Shown: piece by piece, positions 37,748 to 45,827 of the stretch
How positions within the stretch are numbered: position 1 is the first letter of the stretch
How the letters are laid out: each line of letters begins with the position of its first letter
NCBI GenBank assembly: GCA_020638835.1
Contig: JACKHV010000006.1
Span: 113,793 to 177,792, forward strand
DNA from: Planctomycetota bacterium
GTDB taxonomy: Bacteria; Planctomycetota; UBA1135; GCA-002686595
Reading direction: 5' to 3'
DNA: 64,000 nt
Program-made: the position numbers and the translations under genes
Notes under the pieces: model-generated
Database searches by the model: none
What the model saw: only the letters and a program-made list of their open reading frames with translations
What the model was told of the DNA's origin: nothing

Positions 37748-40180
37748 ATGAACTCTTCAGCACGGCCCTCGACGCGGAACATCGCCGTCGCAACGGCTCT
37801 TGCACTCGTGTCCCTGGGCTCTTTCAGTGGCTGCGGCAGCAGCAGCTCCGACCCGGCACCGATGGCCTTCGCCGTCACGGCGAGCCCGGCGATACAGAAC
37901 TTCCCAGGACCGAACCTGCAGGTCAGCCTGGCGGTCGTGGGCAAGACGGACCCCAATCCGGTGCTCCACTACACGACCGACCTGTCGACGCCCACGGCGT
38001 CCAGCCCGGTCTACACGGCGCCCTTCATGATCTCGGAGACGACGATCGTGAAGGCCATCGCCATCAACCCCGACACCTCCGAGTCCCCCGTTCTGACGCA
38101 GGGGTACGTCCTCGTCGACAACCCGTACGCCGCCGAGTGGGCGGAGAGCGGACACGGAGACATCCTCGGCGAGGCCTTCCGCCACTGGGACGAGGACGGG
38201 CAAGTCTCCGCTTCCTGTGCTCGCTGCCATGGCGACGGCGGACTCAAGGACTTCGGCGACAACGGCGTCGTCGACGGGGCTCACGCTCTGCCGCTCGGCC
38301 ACGGCTGTGACACCTGCCATGTTCCGGTGCCGATCACGCTCTACGACGCGGTCGCCAGTTACCCGGCGATCGGCGACGTCGTGTTCCCGTCGCTCGAGAT
38401 GGTGACCATGCAGGGTCCGAGCAACATCTGCATCGCCTGCCACCAGGGGCGCGAGTCCGGCCTCTCGGTCGACGACGACATCGCCGCGAACCCCTCGGGT
38501 CCCTACAGCTTCGTCAACATCCACTACTACGCGGCCGGCGCGACCTTCTTCGGCGCCGAGACGCACGGTGGATACGAGTACACGGGGCTGCAGTACGCGG
38601 GCCGGAACAACTTCCCCTCCCACGAAGCGGATCAGCAGTCGTGCGTCGGCTGCCACATGCGCGGTGACATGAAGGATCACCGACTGAACCCCGCCGTGTC
38701 CGACTGCAACAGCTGTCACACGGGAGGAAGCTTCCAAACGCTGAGCGGATCGCCTTCGGCCAACTACGTCGCGATCCAGGCCACGCGCCCTCAGCTCCTG
38801 TCTACGATCCAGACCTACGCGTCGCGCACCATCGGCAGTCCCCTCGTGTACGACGCGCACAGCTACCCGTACTTCTTCAACGACCTGAACGGCAACGGCA
38901 TCGCCGACCCGGACGAGCTCGGCTTCGCGAACCGCTTCCAAGAGTTCGACGCGGAACTGCTCAAGGCTTCCTACAACTTCCAGGTCGCCATGAAGGACCC
39001 CGCCGGGTACATCCACAACGGGGTGTACATCCGGCAGCTGCTGCACGACTCGTTGGTGAGCCTCGGTGTGGTTCCCAGCGTTCCCGCACCCGGGCGCTCG
39101 GGGTTCAATCTGTCCGCCGCCAACAAGTCCGAGCAGTGGCACACCAGCGGTCACGGTGACTCGACGGCCGAGGCCTTCCGTCACTGGGACGAGGACGGGG
39201 CGGTCCCCGACTCATGCGCGCGCTGCCACACGTCCAGCGGCTATGCCGACTACATCGACGACGGCACGGTTGCGGAAGAGGTCGGACTCAACGAGACGGT
39301 CGGCTGCAGTGCCTGCCACAACTCGTCGAACCTCTTCGCGGACGCCAGCACGCGCTACGACGACCTGATCGCGCACGGCGAGCTGGAACCGGTGAGCTTC
39401 CCCTCCGGTGCGACGGGGACGTTCCACGACGACAGCAACATGTGTGCGACGTGCCACCAGGGTCGCGCGTCCGGACTCTCGATCGACTCCGCCACGCCGA
39501 ACTCCACGGTGCAGACGCCTGACTACGACTCGTTCAGCTTCATCAACCGCCACTACTACGCGGCTGGCGCGATCATGTTCGGTTCGGACGTGACGGCAGC
39601 CTACGAGTACGCCGGCCAGAGTTATGCGGGCTTCAACTCATTCGCCGGTCACGGCAACAGCAACAACTCCTGCGTCAGCTGCCACATGCGCGGCCAGAAG
39701 GACCACAGCTTCCTGCCGCAGGTCGACGATTGCAGTGATTGCCACCAAGGCATCGCGGAGTTCGAAGAGCTCGGCCTGCCGGACGGCATGGCCGACGTGG
39801 ACTACGACGGCGACGGCAACGGAGAGAGCTTCAATGACGAGATCGTCGGTAGCTCCGCGAACCTCTACTTGGCCATCCAGGCCTACGCGACGGGGACGCT
39901 CGTTCCGAGTTCACCGATCGTCTACGCGCCTGGTTCCTACCCGTACTGGTTCATGGACACGAACGCCGACGGAATGGTCTCGCCCGGCGAAGACGTCTAC
40001 AGCAACGGCTACAAGGACTTCGACCGTGAACTCCTGCGTGCGGCCTACAACTACCATGCGGCGCAGGACCCCTGCGGCGACATCCACAACTACAAGTACG
40101 TCCTGCAGTCGCTGTACGACTCCACGGACAAGCTCGACAACGGTGCGCTGGACGGCTCCGTGATCGGCACGCGTCCGTAG
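37748..40180 (+). CDS. decahaem c-type cytochrome lipoprotein with duplicated five-haem modules
   Basis: The 810 residues start with a lipoprotein-like signal (FSGC, Cys29). Residues about 40-122 resemble the chitobiase/hexosaminidase C-terminal (CHB_HEX_C) fold (HYTTD...TIVKAIAI). Two homologous modules follow: haem motifs CARCH 157, CDTCH 187, CIACH 228, CVGCH 299, CNSCH 320 and again CARCH 490, CSACH 520, CATCH 566, CVSCH 642, CSDCH 662. Shared text such as SGHGD...AEAFRHWDEDG, CHQGR.SGLS and HYYAAGA marks an internal duplication. Acidic loops (DLNGNGIADPDE, DTNADGMVSPGED) look calcium-binding. It is predicted to be an envelope-anchored electron-transfer wire; the redox partner is unknown. 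It has its own sigma-54-type promoter. Confidence 0.9.
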   Translation: MNSSARPSTRNIAVATALALVSLGSFSGCGSSSSDPAPMAFAVTASPAIQNFPGPNLQVSLAVVGKTDPNPVLHYTTDLSTPTASSPVYTAPFMISETTIVKAIAINPDTSESPVLTQGYVLVDNPYAAEWAESGHGDILGEAFRHWDEDGQVSASCARCHGDGGLKDFGDNGVVDGAHALPLGHGCDTCHVPVPITLYDAVASYPAIGDVVFPSLEMVTMQGPSNICIACHQGRESGLSVDDDIAANPSGPYSFVNIHYYAAGATFFGAETHGGYEYTGLQYAGRNNFPSHEADQQSCVGCHMRGDMKDHRLNPAVSDCNSCHTGGSFQTLSGSPSANYVAIQATRPQLLSTIQTYASRTIGSPLVYDAHSYPYFFNDLNGNGIADPDELGFANRFQEFDAELLKASYNFQVAMKDPAGYIHNGVYIRQLLHDSLVSLGVVPSVPAPGRSGFNLSAANKSEQWHTSGHGDSTAEAFRHWDEDGAVPDSCARCHTSSGYADYIDDGTVAEEVGLNETVGCSACHNSSNLFADASTRYDDLIAHGELEPVSFPSGATGTFHDDSNMCATCHQGRASGLSIDSATPNSTVQTPDYDSFSFINRHYYAAGAIMFGSDVTAAYEYAGQSYAGFNSFAGHGNSNNSCVSCHMRGQKDHSFLPQVDDCSDCHQGIAEFEELGLPDGMADVDYDGDGNGESFNDEIVGSSANLYLAIQAYATGTLVPSSPIVYAPGSYPYWFMDTNADGMVSPGEDVYSNGYKDFDRELLRAAYNYHAAQDPCGDIHNYKYVLQSLYDSTDKLDNGALDGSVIGTRP

Positions 40181-40196
40181 CGCTCCTCTGGAGCCT

Positions 40197-40222
40197 GACT
40201 CCGGCGGGCGCTCGTCGGAGTC
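40197..40222 (+). terminator. first hairpin after the decahaem gene
   Basis: GACTCCG pairs with CGGAGTC around a twelve-base loop, 17 bases after the stop codon. It may act with the stronger hairpin at 40248-40279. Confidence 0.35.
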
Positions 40223-40247
40223 GGGCGCAAGCACTCTGATGAGAGGA

Positions 40248-40279
40248 ACGAGAACCCCTGCGCTTGCAGGGGTTCTCGT
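40248..40279. terminator. strong hairpin between convergent genes
   Basis: ACGAGAACCCCTGC pairs perfectly with GCAGGGGTTCTCGT over 14 base pairs with a four-base loop (GCTT). It lies between the decahaem gene (plus) and the hybrid kinase gene (minus), so it could serve both. Neither side has a T-run. Confidence 0.7.
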
Positions 40280-40374
40280 CGTACAAGAGCCGGGCGACAC
40301 TCGTCGCTCGCGAAGAAGCGGGTTCACCTGGGCGTCGGCACGCCTGGACCGCGGCGCACCGGATCACGGCGAGG

Positions 40375-41781
40375 TCAGCTGCCGCGTACTTTGCGCAGGG
40401 CGGCCAGCAGGTCCTCGTTTCGGAAGGGCTTCTCGAGCAGCGTCCAGTCGTCGCCCAGTTGGCGCTTCAGCTCCGCGCGGCTGCCGGAGGCACCGGAGGT
40501 GAACAGGGCCGGCGTCGCGAGGCCCTCGTCGCGCCAGCGCTTGACGAACTCGGGGCCGCTGATGTCGGGCATCAGCACGTCGGTGATGATCAGAGCGAAG
40601 CTCGCGCGCTCTGCGGGTGAGATCTCGAGAGCCTCGTTCGCGCTCGAGACCGCGTGGACCTCGTAGCCGAAGGAGCGCAGCAGTCGAGCCATGAAGTGTC
40701 GCAGTACGTCGTGGTCGTCGACGAGCAGGACCGCGCGGCCGGCACCCTGGCCAAGCGCTTCCTCGCGGGCCTGGAACAGCGAGCGCGGACCATTGCGACC
40801 GAGGTCCAGCAGGGCTTCCAGGGTGCAGCGGCCCGCCGCGACCTGCGTCGTCAGGCGACCGCCGGAGCGCTCGATCACGCTGCGCGCGACAGCCAGACCG
40901 GGGCCCCCGGGCTCGACCGCCGTCGAGAGCGGATGGTCACCGTGCACGGAGATCCGCACGAGCCCGAGCGACGCGTCCTCGCCGACGCCGACATGGATGT
41001 GGGCGTCGACCGGCAGCACGCCGCGGACGGCGAGGACCATGCCGATCAGTGCCTGCTCGAGCTGCCGCGGGTCGGCGTTCACGCGGGGCGTCTCCGGGTC
41101 GACCTCGAGCGTCAGGCGAGTCGAGGGGTCGAGCAACCTCCGCAGCATGCCGACGGAGCGGCGCACGAGCGGCATCAGCTCGACCGGCTGCAGCTCCGGC
41201 TCGCGTTCGTAGGAGAGCGCGGCGAGTTGTTGGCCGAGAGAAGCTGCGCTGCGCGCTGCGGCGTGGATCTCTTCGAGGTGCGGCGTGGGGTCGCCGTGGC
41301 GGGCCTGCTGCATGGCGATCTCGGCGGAGCCGAGCATCACGGTGAGCAAGTTGTGGAAGTCGTGCGCGATCCCGCTGACGAGCAGACCTGCGGTCTGCAG
41401 TCGTTGCGCCTCGTCGTCGGACAGCGAACCGTCGTCGATCGTCGCCCGGACGATCAGTTGGGTGATCTGCTCCTCGCGGACGACGCGGCGCGCGGCGCCC
41501 TCGCGCGCGAGGATGTCGCGAAGCCTGTCGGCCAAGTCGGGCGCCCGCGGAAGCGGTTCTTCGGTGTCGTCGCTGCCCGGGGGAAGCCCCAACCAACGTC
41601 GCGCCGCGGGGTTCGCGAACTCCACGCGTCCCGAGCCGAGGCACTCTTCGAGCAACTCTTCGGTCGAGCATGCCGCATTCACCGGTCGCTGTAGGGCGAT
41701 GCAGAACAAGGCTTCGGAGGCCTGGTCGAGCAGCGCGCGGAGCAGCTCGGGAGAGGGGCGGAGAGATGGCGGGGACGTCAT
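40375..41781 (-). CDS. hybrid histidine kinase with degenerate ATP-binding domain and intact receiver
   Basis: The 468 residues contain a PAS-like N-terminal region, a dimerisation helix with the His box GIAHDFHNLLTVMLGSAE (His140), a HATPase-like domain (about 205-325) and a receiver domain (about 350-465). The receiver has the acidic pair Asp355/Asp356, phosphoacceptor Asp401 (ITDVLMPD), Thr428 and Lys451. In the HATPase part the N-box Asn is missing (LIGMVLAVRGV) and the G1 box DxGxG is absent, although a G2-like GGPGL remains. Autophosphorylation is therefore doubtful; it may be a phosphatase or an adaptor. It is soluble. No transcription factor lies beside it. Confidence 0.8.
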   Translation of the reverse strand: MTSPPSLRPSPELLRALLDQASEALFCIALQRPVNAACSTEELLEECLGSGRVEFANPAARRWLGLPPGSDDTEEPLPRAPDLADRLRDILAREGAARRVVREEQITQLIVRATIDDGSLSDDEAQRLQTAGLLVSGIAHDFHNLLTVMLGSAEIAMQQARHGDPTPHLEEIHAAARSAASLGQQLAALSYEREPELQPVELMPLVRRSVGMLRRLLDPSTRLTLEVDPETPRVNADPRQLEQALIGMVLAVRGVLPVDAHIHVGVGEDASLGLVRISVHGDHPLSTAVEPGGPGLAVARSVIERSGGRLTTQVAAGRCTLEALLDLGRNGPRSLFQAREEALGQGAGRAVLLVDDHDVLRHFMARLLRSFGYEVHAVSSANEALEISPAERASFALIITDVLMPDISGPEFVKRWRDEGLATPALFTSGASGSRAELKRQLGDDWTLLEKPFRNEDLLAALRKVRGS

Positions 41782-41959
41782 GTCTTCGGTGATCCGGGAC
41801 GCGATCGCCCCGAGAGCCCATGATCGACGACCCGCCTTCGCGCGGCAAGCGTCGAGCAGAGCCTTCGCTCACCGAGCCCTCGTCACGCCCCGAACCGGTT
41901 TTCGCAAGCGGCGCGACGCGGATGCCCGTACAACCGACCGGTCCACTTCCAACGCCGCC

Positions 41960-42601
41960 ATGCTGAAACCCCTGACCCCCTTCCTCCTGCTGCTGGCCGC
42001 CTGCAGCGCCTCCAACGGCCCCGAGAACCCCACTCCGACGAAGATGAGCGACCGCGCGACCAACGGACCCGCAGATCCCGCACAGGAACTCGAACTCGCC
42101 ACCTTCGGCGCCGGCTGCTTCTGGTGCGTCGAAGCCGTCCTCGAGCAGGTCGAAGGAGTGAAGTCGGTGACCTCCGGCTACATGGGCGGGCACGTCGACG
42201 ATCCGACCTACAAGCAGGTCTGCGGCGGCGACACCGGGCACGCCGAGGTGACGCAGGTCGAATTCGACCCGAGCGTCGTCTCCTACGAGCACCTCTTGGC
42301 CTGGTTCTGGAAGCTGCACGACCCGACGACGCTCAACCGCCAGGGCAATGACGTCGGCACGCAGTACCGCTCCGTGATCTTCTTCCACAGCCCCGAGCAG
42401 GAACGCATCGCGCGTGCGTCGCTCGTCGCCGAAGAAGCGTCCTTGAAGCACCCCGGCCCGATCGTGACCGAGGTCAGCCCGGCCTCGACCTTCTACTCGG
42501 CCGAGGACTACCACCAGGACTACTACCGCGGCAACAAGGCGCAGGGCTACTGCCGGTTCGTGATCGCACCGAAGCTGGAGAAGCTCGGACTCGACCACTG
42601 A
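41960..42601 (+). CDS. msrA: peptide methionine sulfoxide reductase MsrA, lipoprotein form
   Basis: The 213 residues match MsrA closely: catalytic Cys53 in GCFWC, then GYMGGHVDDPTYKQVCGGDTGHAEVTQVEFDP, HDPTTLNRQGNDVGTQYRS and the YYRGNKAQGYC end. It reduces the S-epimer of methionine sulfoxide in proteins. An unusual point is the N-terminus, MLKPLTPFLLLLAAC, a lipobox with Cys15, so the enzyme is exported and membrane-anchored. It would repair envelope proteins, using a periplasmic thiol donor that is not encoded here. The ATG at 41960 gives exactly this signal peptide. Divergent from the hybrid kinase gene. Confidence 0.93.
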   Translation: MLKPLTPFLLLLAACSASNGPENPTPTKMSDRATNGPADPAQELELATFGAGCFWCVEAVLEQVEGVKSVTSGYMGGHVDDPTYKQVCGGDTGHAEVTQVEFDPSVVSYEHLLAWFWKLHDPTTLNRQGNDVGTQYRSVIFFHSPEQERIARASLVAEEASLKHPGPIVTEVSPASTFYSAEDYHQDYYRGNKAQGYCRFVIAPKLEKLGLDH

Positions 42602-42616
42602 GCGGCGACGCGCGGC

Positions 42617-44791
42617 TCAGTGCACGAGCCCGCCGCCGATGAACTCGCGCAGCAGCGAGGTAGCGGGCACGTCGTCGGGCTGCACGGCGACGTAGAGGTC
42701 GAGCAGCTGCAACAGTCGGTACGCCGCCGGGTACGAGGCGTGTTCTTTGGGCACCTCGAGCAGACAGCGCTCGGCATGCACCTTCAGCACCGACGGTTCG
42801 TAGACCAGAGCCGTGTCGAAGACCGCGTCCGCGAGGTCCTGGTAGGGGAAGATGTGCAGGCGCTCTCCGCGACGCACCGAACGCCAACGCTCGATGGTCT
42901 CGGCAGCCGAAAGGCCGCGGTGCGCGCGGTCGCGGATGATGCGCCGCAGGAGGCGCAGATCCGAGGCGGGGAGGTGCGTCAGGTCGTCGATCGGCAGCGA
43001 CGTCATCGGAGCCACATAAATGCGGAAGATGTCGGACGCGGGCAGCGATTCGAGCAACCGCGGGTTCAGGGCGTGCAGCCCCTCCAGGATCACGACGTCG
43101 TTCTCGCCGAGCTTCAGCCGCGTGCCGCCGTGCGGATCGCTGCGCCCCGTCAGGAAGTCGAATGACGCCGTCGTCACCTCCCGACCTTCGAGCAGCTGGC
43201 CGATCTGTTCCTGGAAGAGGTCCACGCGCAGGGCTGCGAGGGACTCGAAGTCGGGTTCGCCGGACTCGTCGCGCGGCGTGTCTTCGCGGTTGACGAAGTA
43301 GTCGTCCAGCGAGATGCCGACGGGCGTCACCCCGGCGACGCGCAGCTGGATCTCGAGCCGGTACTTCGAGGTGGTCTTGCCAGAGGAACTCGGGCCTGCC
43401 AGACAGATGACGCGCGCGGGGCGCGACCCGTTCGTGATCTGCGACGCGATGTTCAGGATCTGCTTCTCGTGCGCACCTTCGGCGACGCGGATCACCTCGC
43501 CGATGGTGCCCTCGATGCCGTGACGGTTCAGGTCCGCGAGGCTGGCGAGGCCGAACGGCTTCATCCACTTGCGCGGCGCGTCGGTGATGCGCGCGACGTG
43601 GTCGGCGATGGCGAGGGCCTGGGACTGCCACGTCGCTTCCTCGTACGCCGCGCCGCCTTCCTCGACGGGCTCGCGACCGATGGGCGGGGGCAGGAGCAGC
43701 AAGCCGTCGTGGTGCGCGCGCAGGATCGCGCCGCCGAAGGGCCGACTGTCGGGGAGCATTGCGCCGATGCTGAACGCGACGCGTTCGCCGTAGGTGACGA
43801 GCGGCACGGCGCGCTGGCGGTAGTGCTCGAGCAGGCTGGCGGCCTGCGTCCAGCCCTCCTCGATGAAGTACTTGCGGGCGTCGGGAACGGACCACCACTC
43901 TTCGCGCAGCTTCACGCCCTCGGCGACGAGCTCGTCGAGGCGTCGCGAGACCTGCGCGGCGAAGGCTTCCAGGTCGTCGACGCCGTCGACGGAGAGCAGT
44001 TGCCCGAAGCCCACGGACGGACCGCTCTTGACCCGCGAGCCCGGTCGCGCGCGATGCGCCGCCTCGATCGTCAGCAGGCAGAGGCTGCGCCGGTAGATGC
44101 GTCTGCCTTCGACGGAGGCCGTCGTCACCGGCGAGAGCGTGCAGTTCGAGCTGATGCGTGTCGTGAGCGGCGCGACGTGACGGTCGATCGTCGCGGCGAC
44201 GACGAGCGCCCCGTCGACGTCGATCGGGAGCAACGCGCCGGCCGTCACGCCGGTCGCCGCCGTGCGGGCGACGTCGCCGATCATCACGGTGATCGACTTG
44301 GCGCGCGGCAGGTCTGGTTCGGGGAACAGCAGGGCCTCGAGCGCGCGTGGCCGCGCCTCGAGGATCGCGCGGAACTCGTGGATGAAGTGCTGGGACAGCA
44401 TGCGCTCGAAGCGCAGGGCCACGCCCGGCTCGCGCTCACCGAGCTCCAGCATCTCGGCGAGCGGGAAGAGGACGACGCGGCAGGTGCCTTGCGCAACGGC
44501 TTCGAAGAGCGGCTCGCGCGCCGGCGCGATCGCGCTCATCGCGTCGAACAGACCTCCGGGGCCGACCTGCGCGAATGCGACGCCGTCGTGCAGCAGCAGC
44601 AGCTCGCCGGACAGCACGAAGCGCGCGCCGGGCGAATCGTGCGTCCCGTCGTAGACCGACTCGCCGTCGGGGTGCGAGTAGAGGCGCGCCAGCGGGAGGA
44701 GGCAGCGCAGGTCACCGTTCCGGACGCCCGCCGCCTCCAGCATGCGCTCGACCATGCCACGCAGCTCGTCGGTGATCTCGAGTCGTTGCAT
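42617..44791 (-). CDS. fusion of cNMP-binding-like, ThrRS-like and uridine-kinase-like domains
   Basis: The 724 residues have three parts. About 10-145 look like a cyclic-nucleotide-binding fold (FVLSGELLLLHDGVAFAQVGPGGLFDAMSAI). About 165-400 resemble the TGS/second-additional domain of threonyl-tRNA synthetase found in long bacterial uridine kinases (RRIYRRSLCLLTIEAA, SVGFGQLLSV). From about 460 a uridine kinase/phosphoribulokinase domain follows, with Walker A GPSSSGKT (466-473) and the ISLDDYFV, LEGLHALN and IFRIYVAPM blocks. Long nucleoside kinases with the latter two parts are known; the added sensor-like N-terminus is less usual. The substrate and any second messenger are not known. 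Convergent with msrA, 15 bases apart. Confidence 0.82.
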   Translation of the reverse strand: MQRLEITDELRGMVERMLEAAGVRNGDLRCLLPLARLYSHPDGESVYDGTHDSPGARFVLSGELLLLHDGVAFAQVGPGGLFDAMSAIAPAREPLFEAVAQGTCRVVLFPLAEMLELGEREPGVALRFERMLSQHFIHEFRAILEARPRALEALLFPEPDLPRAKSITVMIGDVARTAATGVTAGALLPIDVDGALVVAATIDRHVAPLTTRISSNCTLSPVTTASVEGRRIYRRSLCLLTIEAAHRARPGSRVKSGPSVGFGQLLSVDGVDDLEAFAAQVSRRLDELVAEGVKLREEWWSVPDARKYFIEEGWTQAASLLEHYRQRAVPLVTYGERVAFSIGAMLPDSRPFGGAILRAHHDGLLLLPPPIGREPVEEGGAAYEEATWQSQALAIADHVARITDAPRKWMKPFGLASLADLNRHGIEGTIGEVIRVAEGAHEKQILNIASQITNGSRPARVICLAGPSSSGKTTSKYRLEIQLRVAGVTPVGISLDDYFVNREDTPRDESGEPDFESLAALRVDLFQEQIGQLLEGREVTTASFDFLTGRSDPHGGTRLKLGENDVVILEGLHALNPRLLESLPASDIFRIYVAPMTSLPIDDLTHLPASDLRLLRRIIRDRAHRGLSAAETIERWRSVRRGERLHIFPYQDLADAVFDTALVYEPSVLKVHAERCLLEVPKEHASYPAAYRLLQLLDLYVAVQPDDVPATSLLREFIGGGLVH

Positions 44792-44822
44792 CTTCGTCCT
44801 CGGCCCGCGGTCGCCGGCTCGA

Positions 44823-45827
44823 TCACGAGCGCCGTAGTCCGGCGGCCTTGGTCAACAGACGGTAGCAGAGTCGTGCGGCTCCACGCCGCGGATCCGTCAG
44901 CGCCGTGGCCCGGTAGCGTCCGACGCGGTGCAGCCAGTAGTCGACGACGGCGTCCTCGAGCGCGTCGTCCAGCGCGTACGCCGGGCGTCCGTGCGCGAGG
45001 GCGTCGAGCAGGCGCAGGAAGCCGACGCGCTTCATGCCGTCCATCCAGCGGAACATGCCGTCGCCCTCGCCCGGGGCGCCGACGACGGCGCGCTCTGTCG
45101 TGGACAGCTCGTGTTCCGCGTCGTCGAGTCGGAAGCCCACGAGCTCGTCCGTCGTTCCGAGCGCCGCGAGACGCCGATGTTCGCGGCCCGGGTCGTGGTC
45201 CGCGACGGGCAGGCCAGACCCCTCCGCGGAGAATCGTCCGACGCGGTAGTCGCGGGGTTCGCGGGTAGTGAACGACGCGCCGCCATCGAACGAGACGCGC
45301 CGACCGACAGCATCGCTGCGCGCGGCTCGCACGCGGGCGTTGCCGAGTACCGCGCGGGCCATCGCGACGCCGTGGTACGAGTAGGCGCTGTGGTCGAAAT
45401 GGGCGCTCGTGAAGCGCTCACCCGTCGCGCGCAGCGGATCCCAGCACGGCAGCGTGAAGCAGTCCTCGGAAACCCACACGCGGCGAAAGGCTTCCAGGCG
45501 GTCGAGGTACCCGAGGTGCTTGAACAGCATGACGGGCGTCTCGATGAGCAGCTCGCACTTCGCCGGCACGTGGGGCGCGAGGCGTTGCAGCACGTCCGGC
45601 ACCGCGGGCTTGGCCACGACCAGATAGACCAGGTCGACGTTGGCGAGCGTGTCGGCGTCGAGGATGTCGAGCGCGGTGACGTCGAACTCCTCCGTACCGT
45701 TCGTGATGCGCCTCGCGCGGCGCGAGGAGATCCCGGCGAGCTCCCAGTCGGTTGCAGACTTCAGCACGGGCAGCGCGGTCTCGAGGACGCGCTTGCCTGA
45801 GCCGACGATGTGGAGGCGCCGCTTCAT
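44823..45827 (-). CDS. Gfo/Idh/MocA-like protein without the catalytic lysine
   Basis: The 334 residues start with a Rossmann strand, RRLHIVGSGKRV, and continue with the Gfo/Idh pattern LVYLVVAKPAVPDVLQRLAP. In this family the motif E-K-P carries the catalytic Lys; here the equivalent is IETPVML, with Thr in that place. The second half is a mixed alpha/beta domain (QYxxH-like residues are not obvious). It may bind a nucleotide and a sugar without oxidising it. Its ATG overlaps the stop of the upstream GMC gene by four bases (45824-45827), so the two are translationally coupled. Confidence 0.72.
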   Translation of the reverse strand: MKRRLHIVGSGKRVLETALPVLKSATDWELAGISSRRARRITNGTEEFDVTALDILDADTLANVDLVYLVVAKPAVPDVLQRLAPHVPAKCELLIETPVMLFKHLGYLDRLEAFRRVWVSEDCFTLPCWDPLRATGERFTSAHFDHSAYSYHGVAMARAVLGNARVRAARSDAVGRRVSFDGGASFTTREPRDYRVGRFSAEGSGLPVADHDPGREHRRLAALGTTDELVGFRLDDAEHELSTTERAVVGAPGEGDGMFRWMDGMKRVGFLRLLDALAHGRPAYALDDALEDAVVDYWLHRVGRYRATALTDPRRGAARLCYRLLTKAAGLRRS

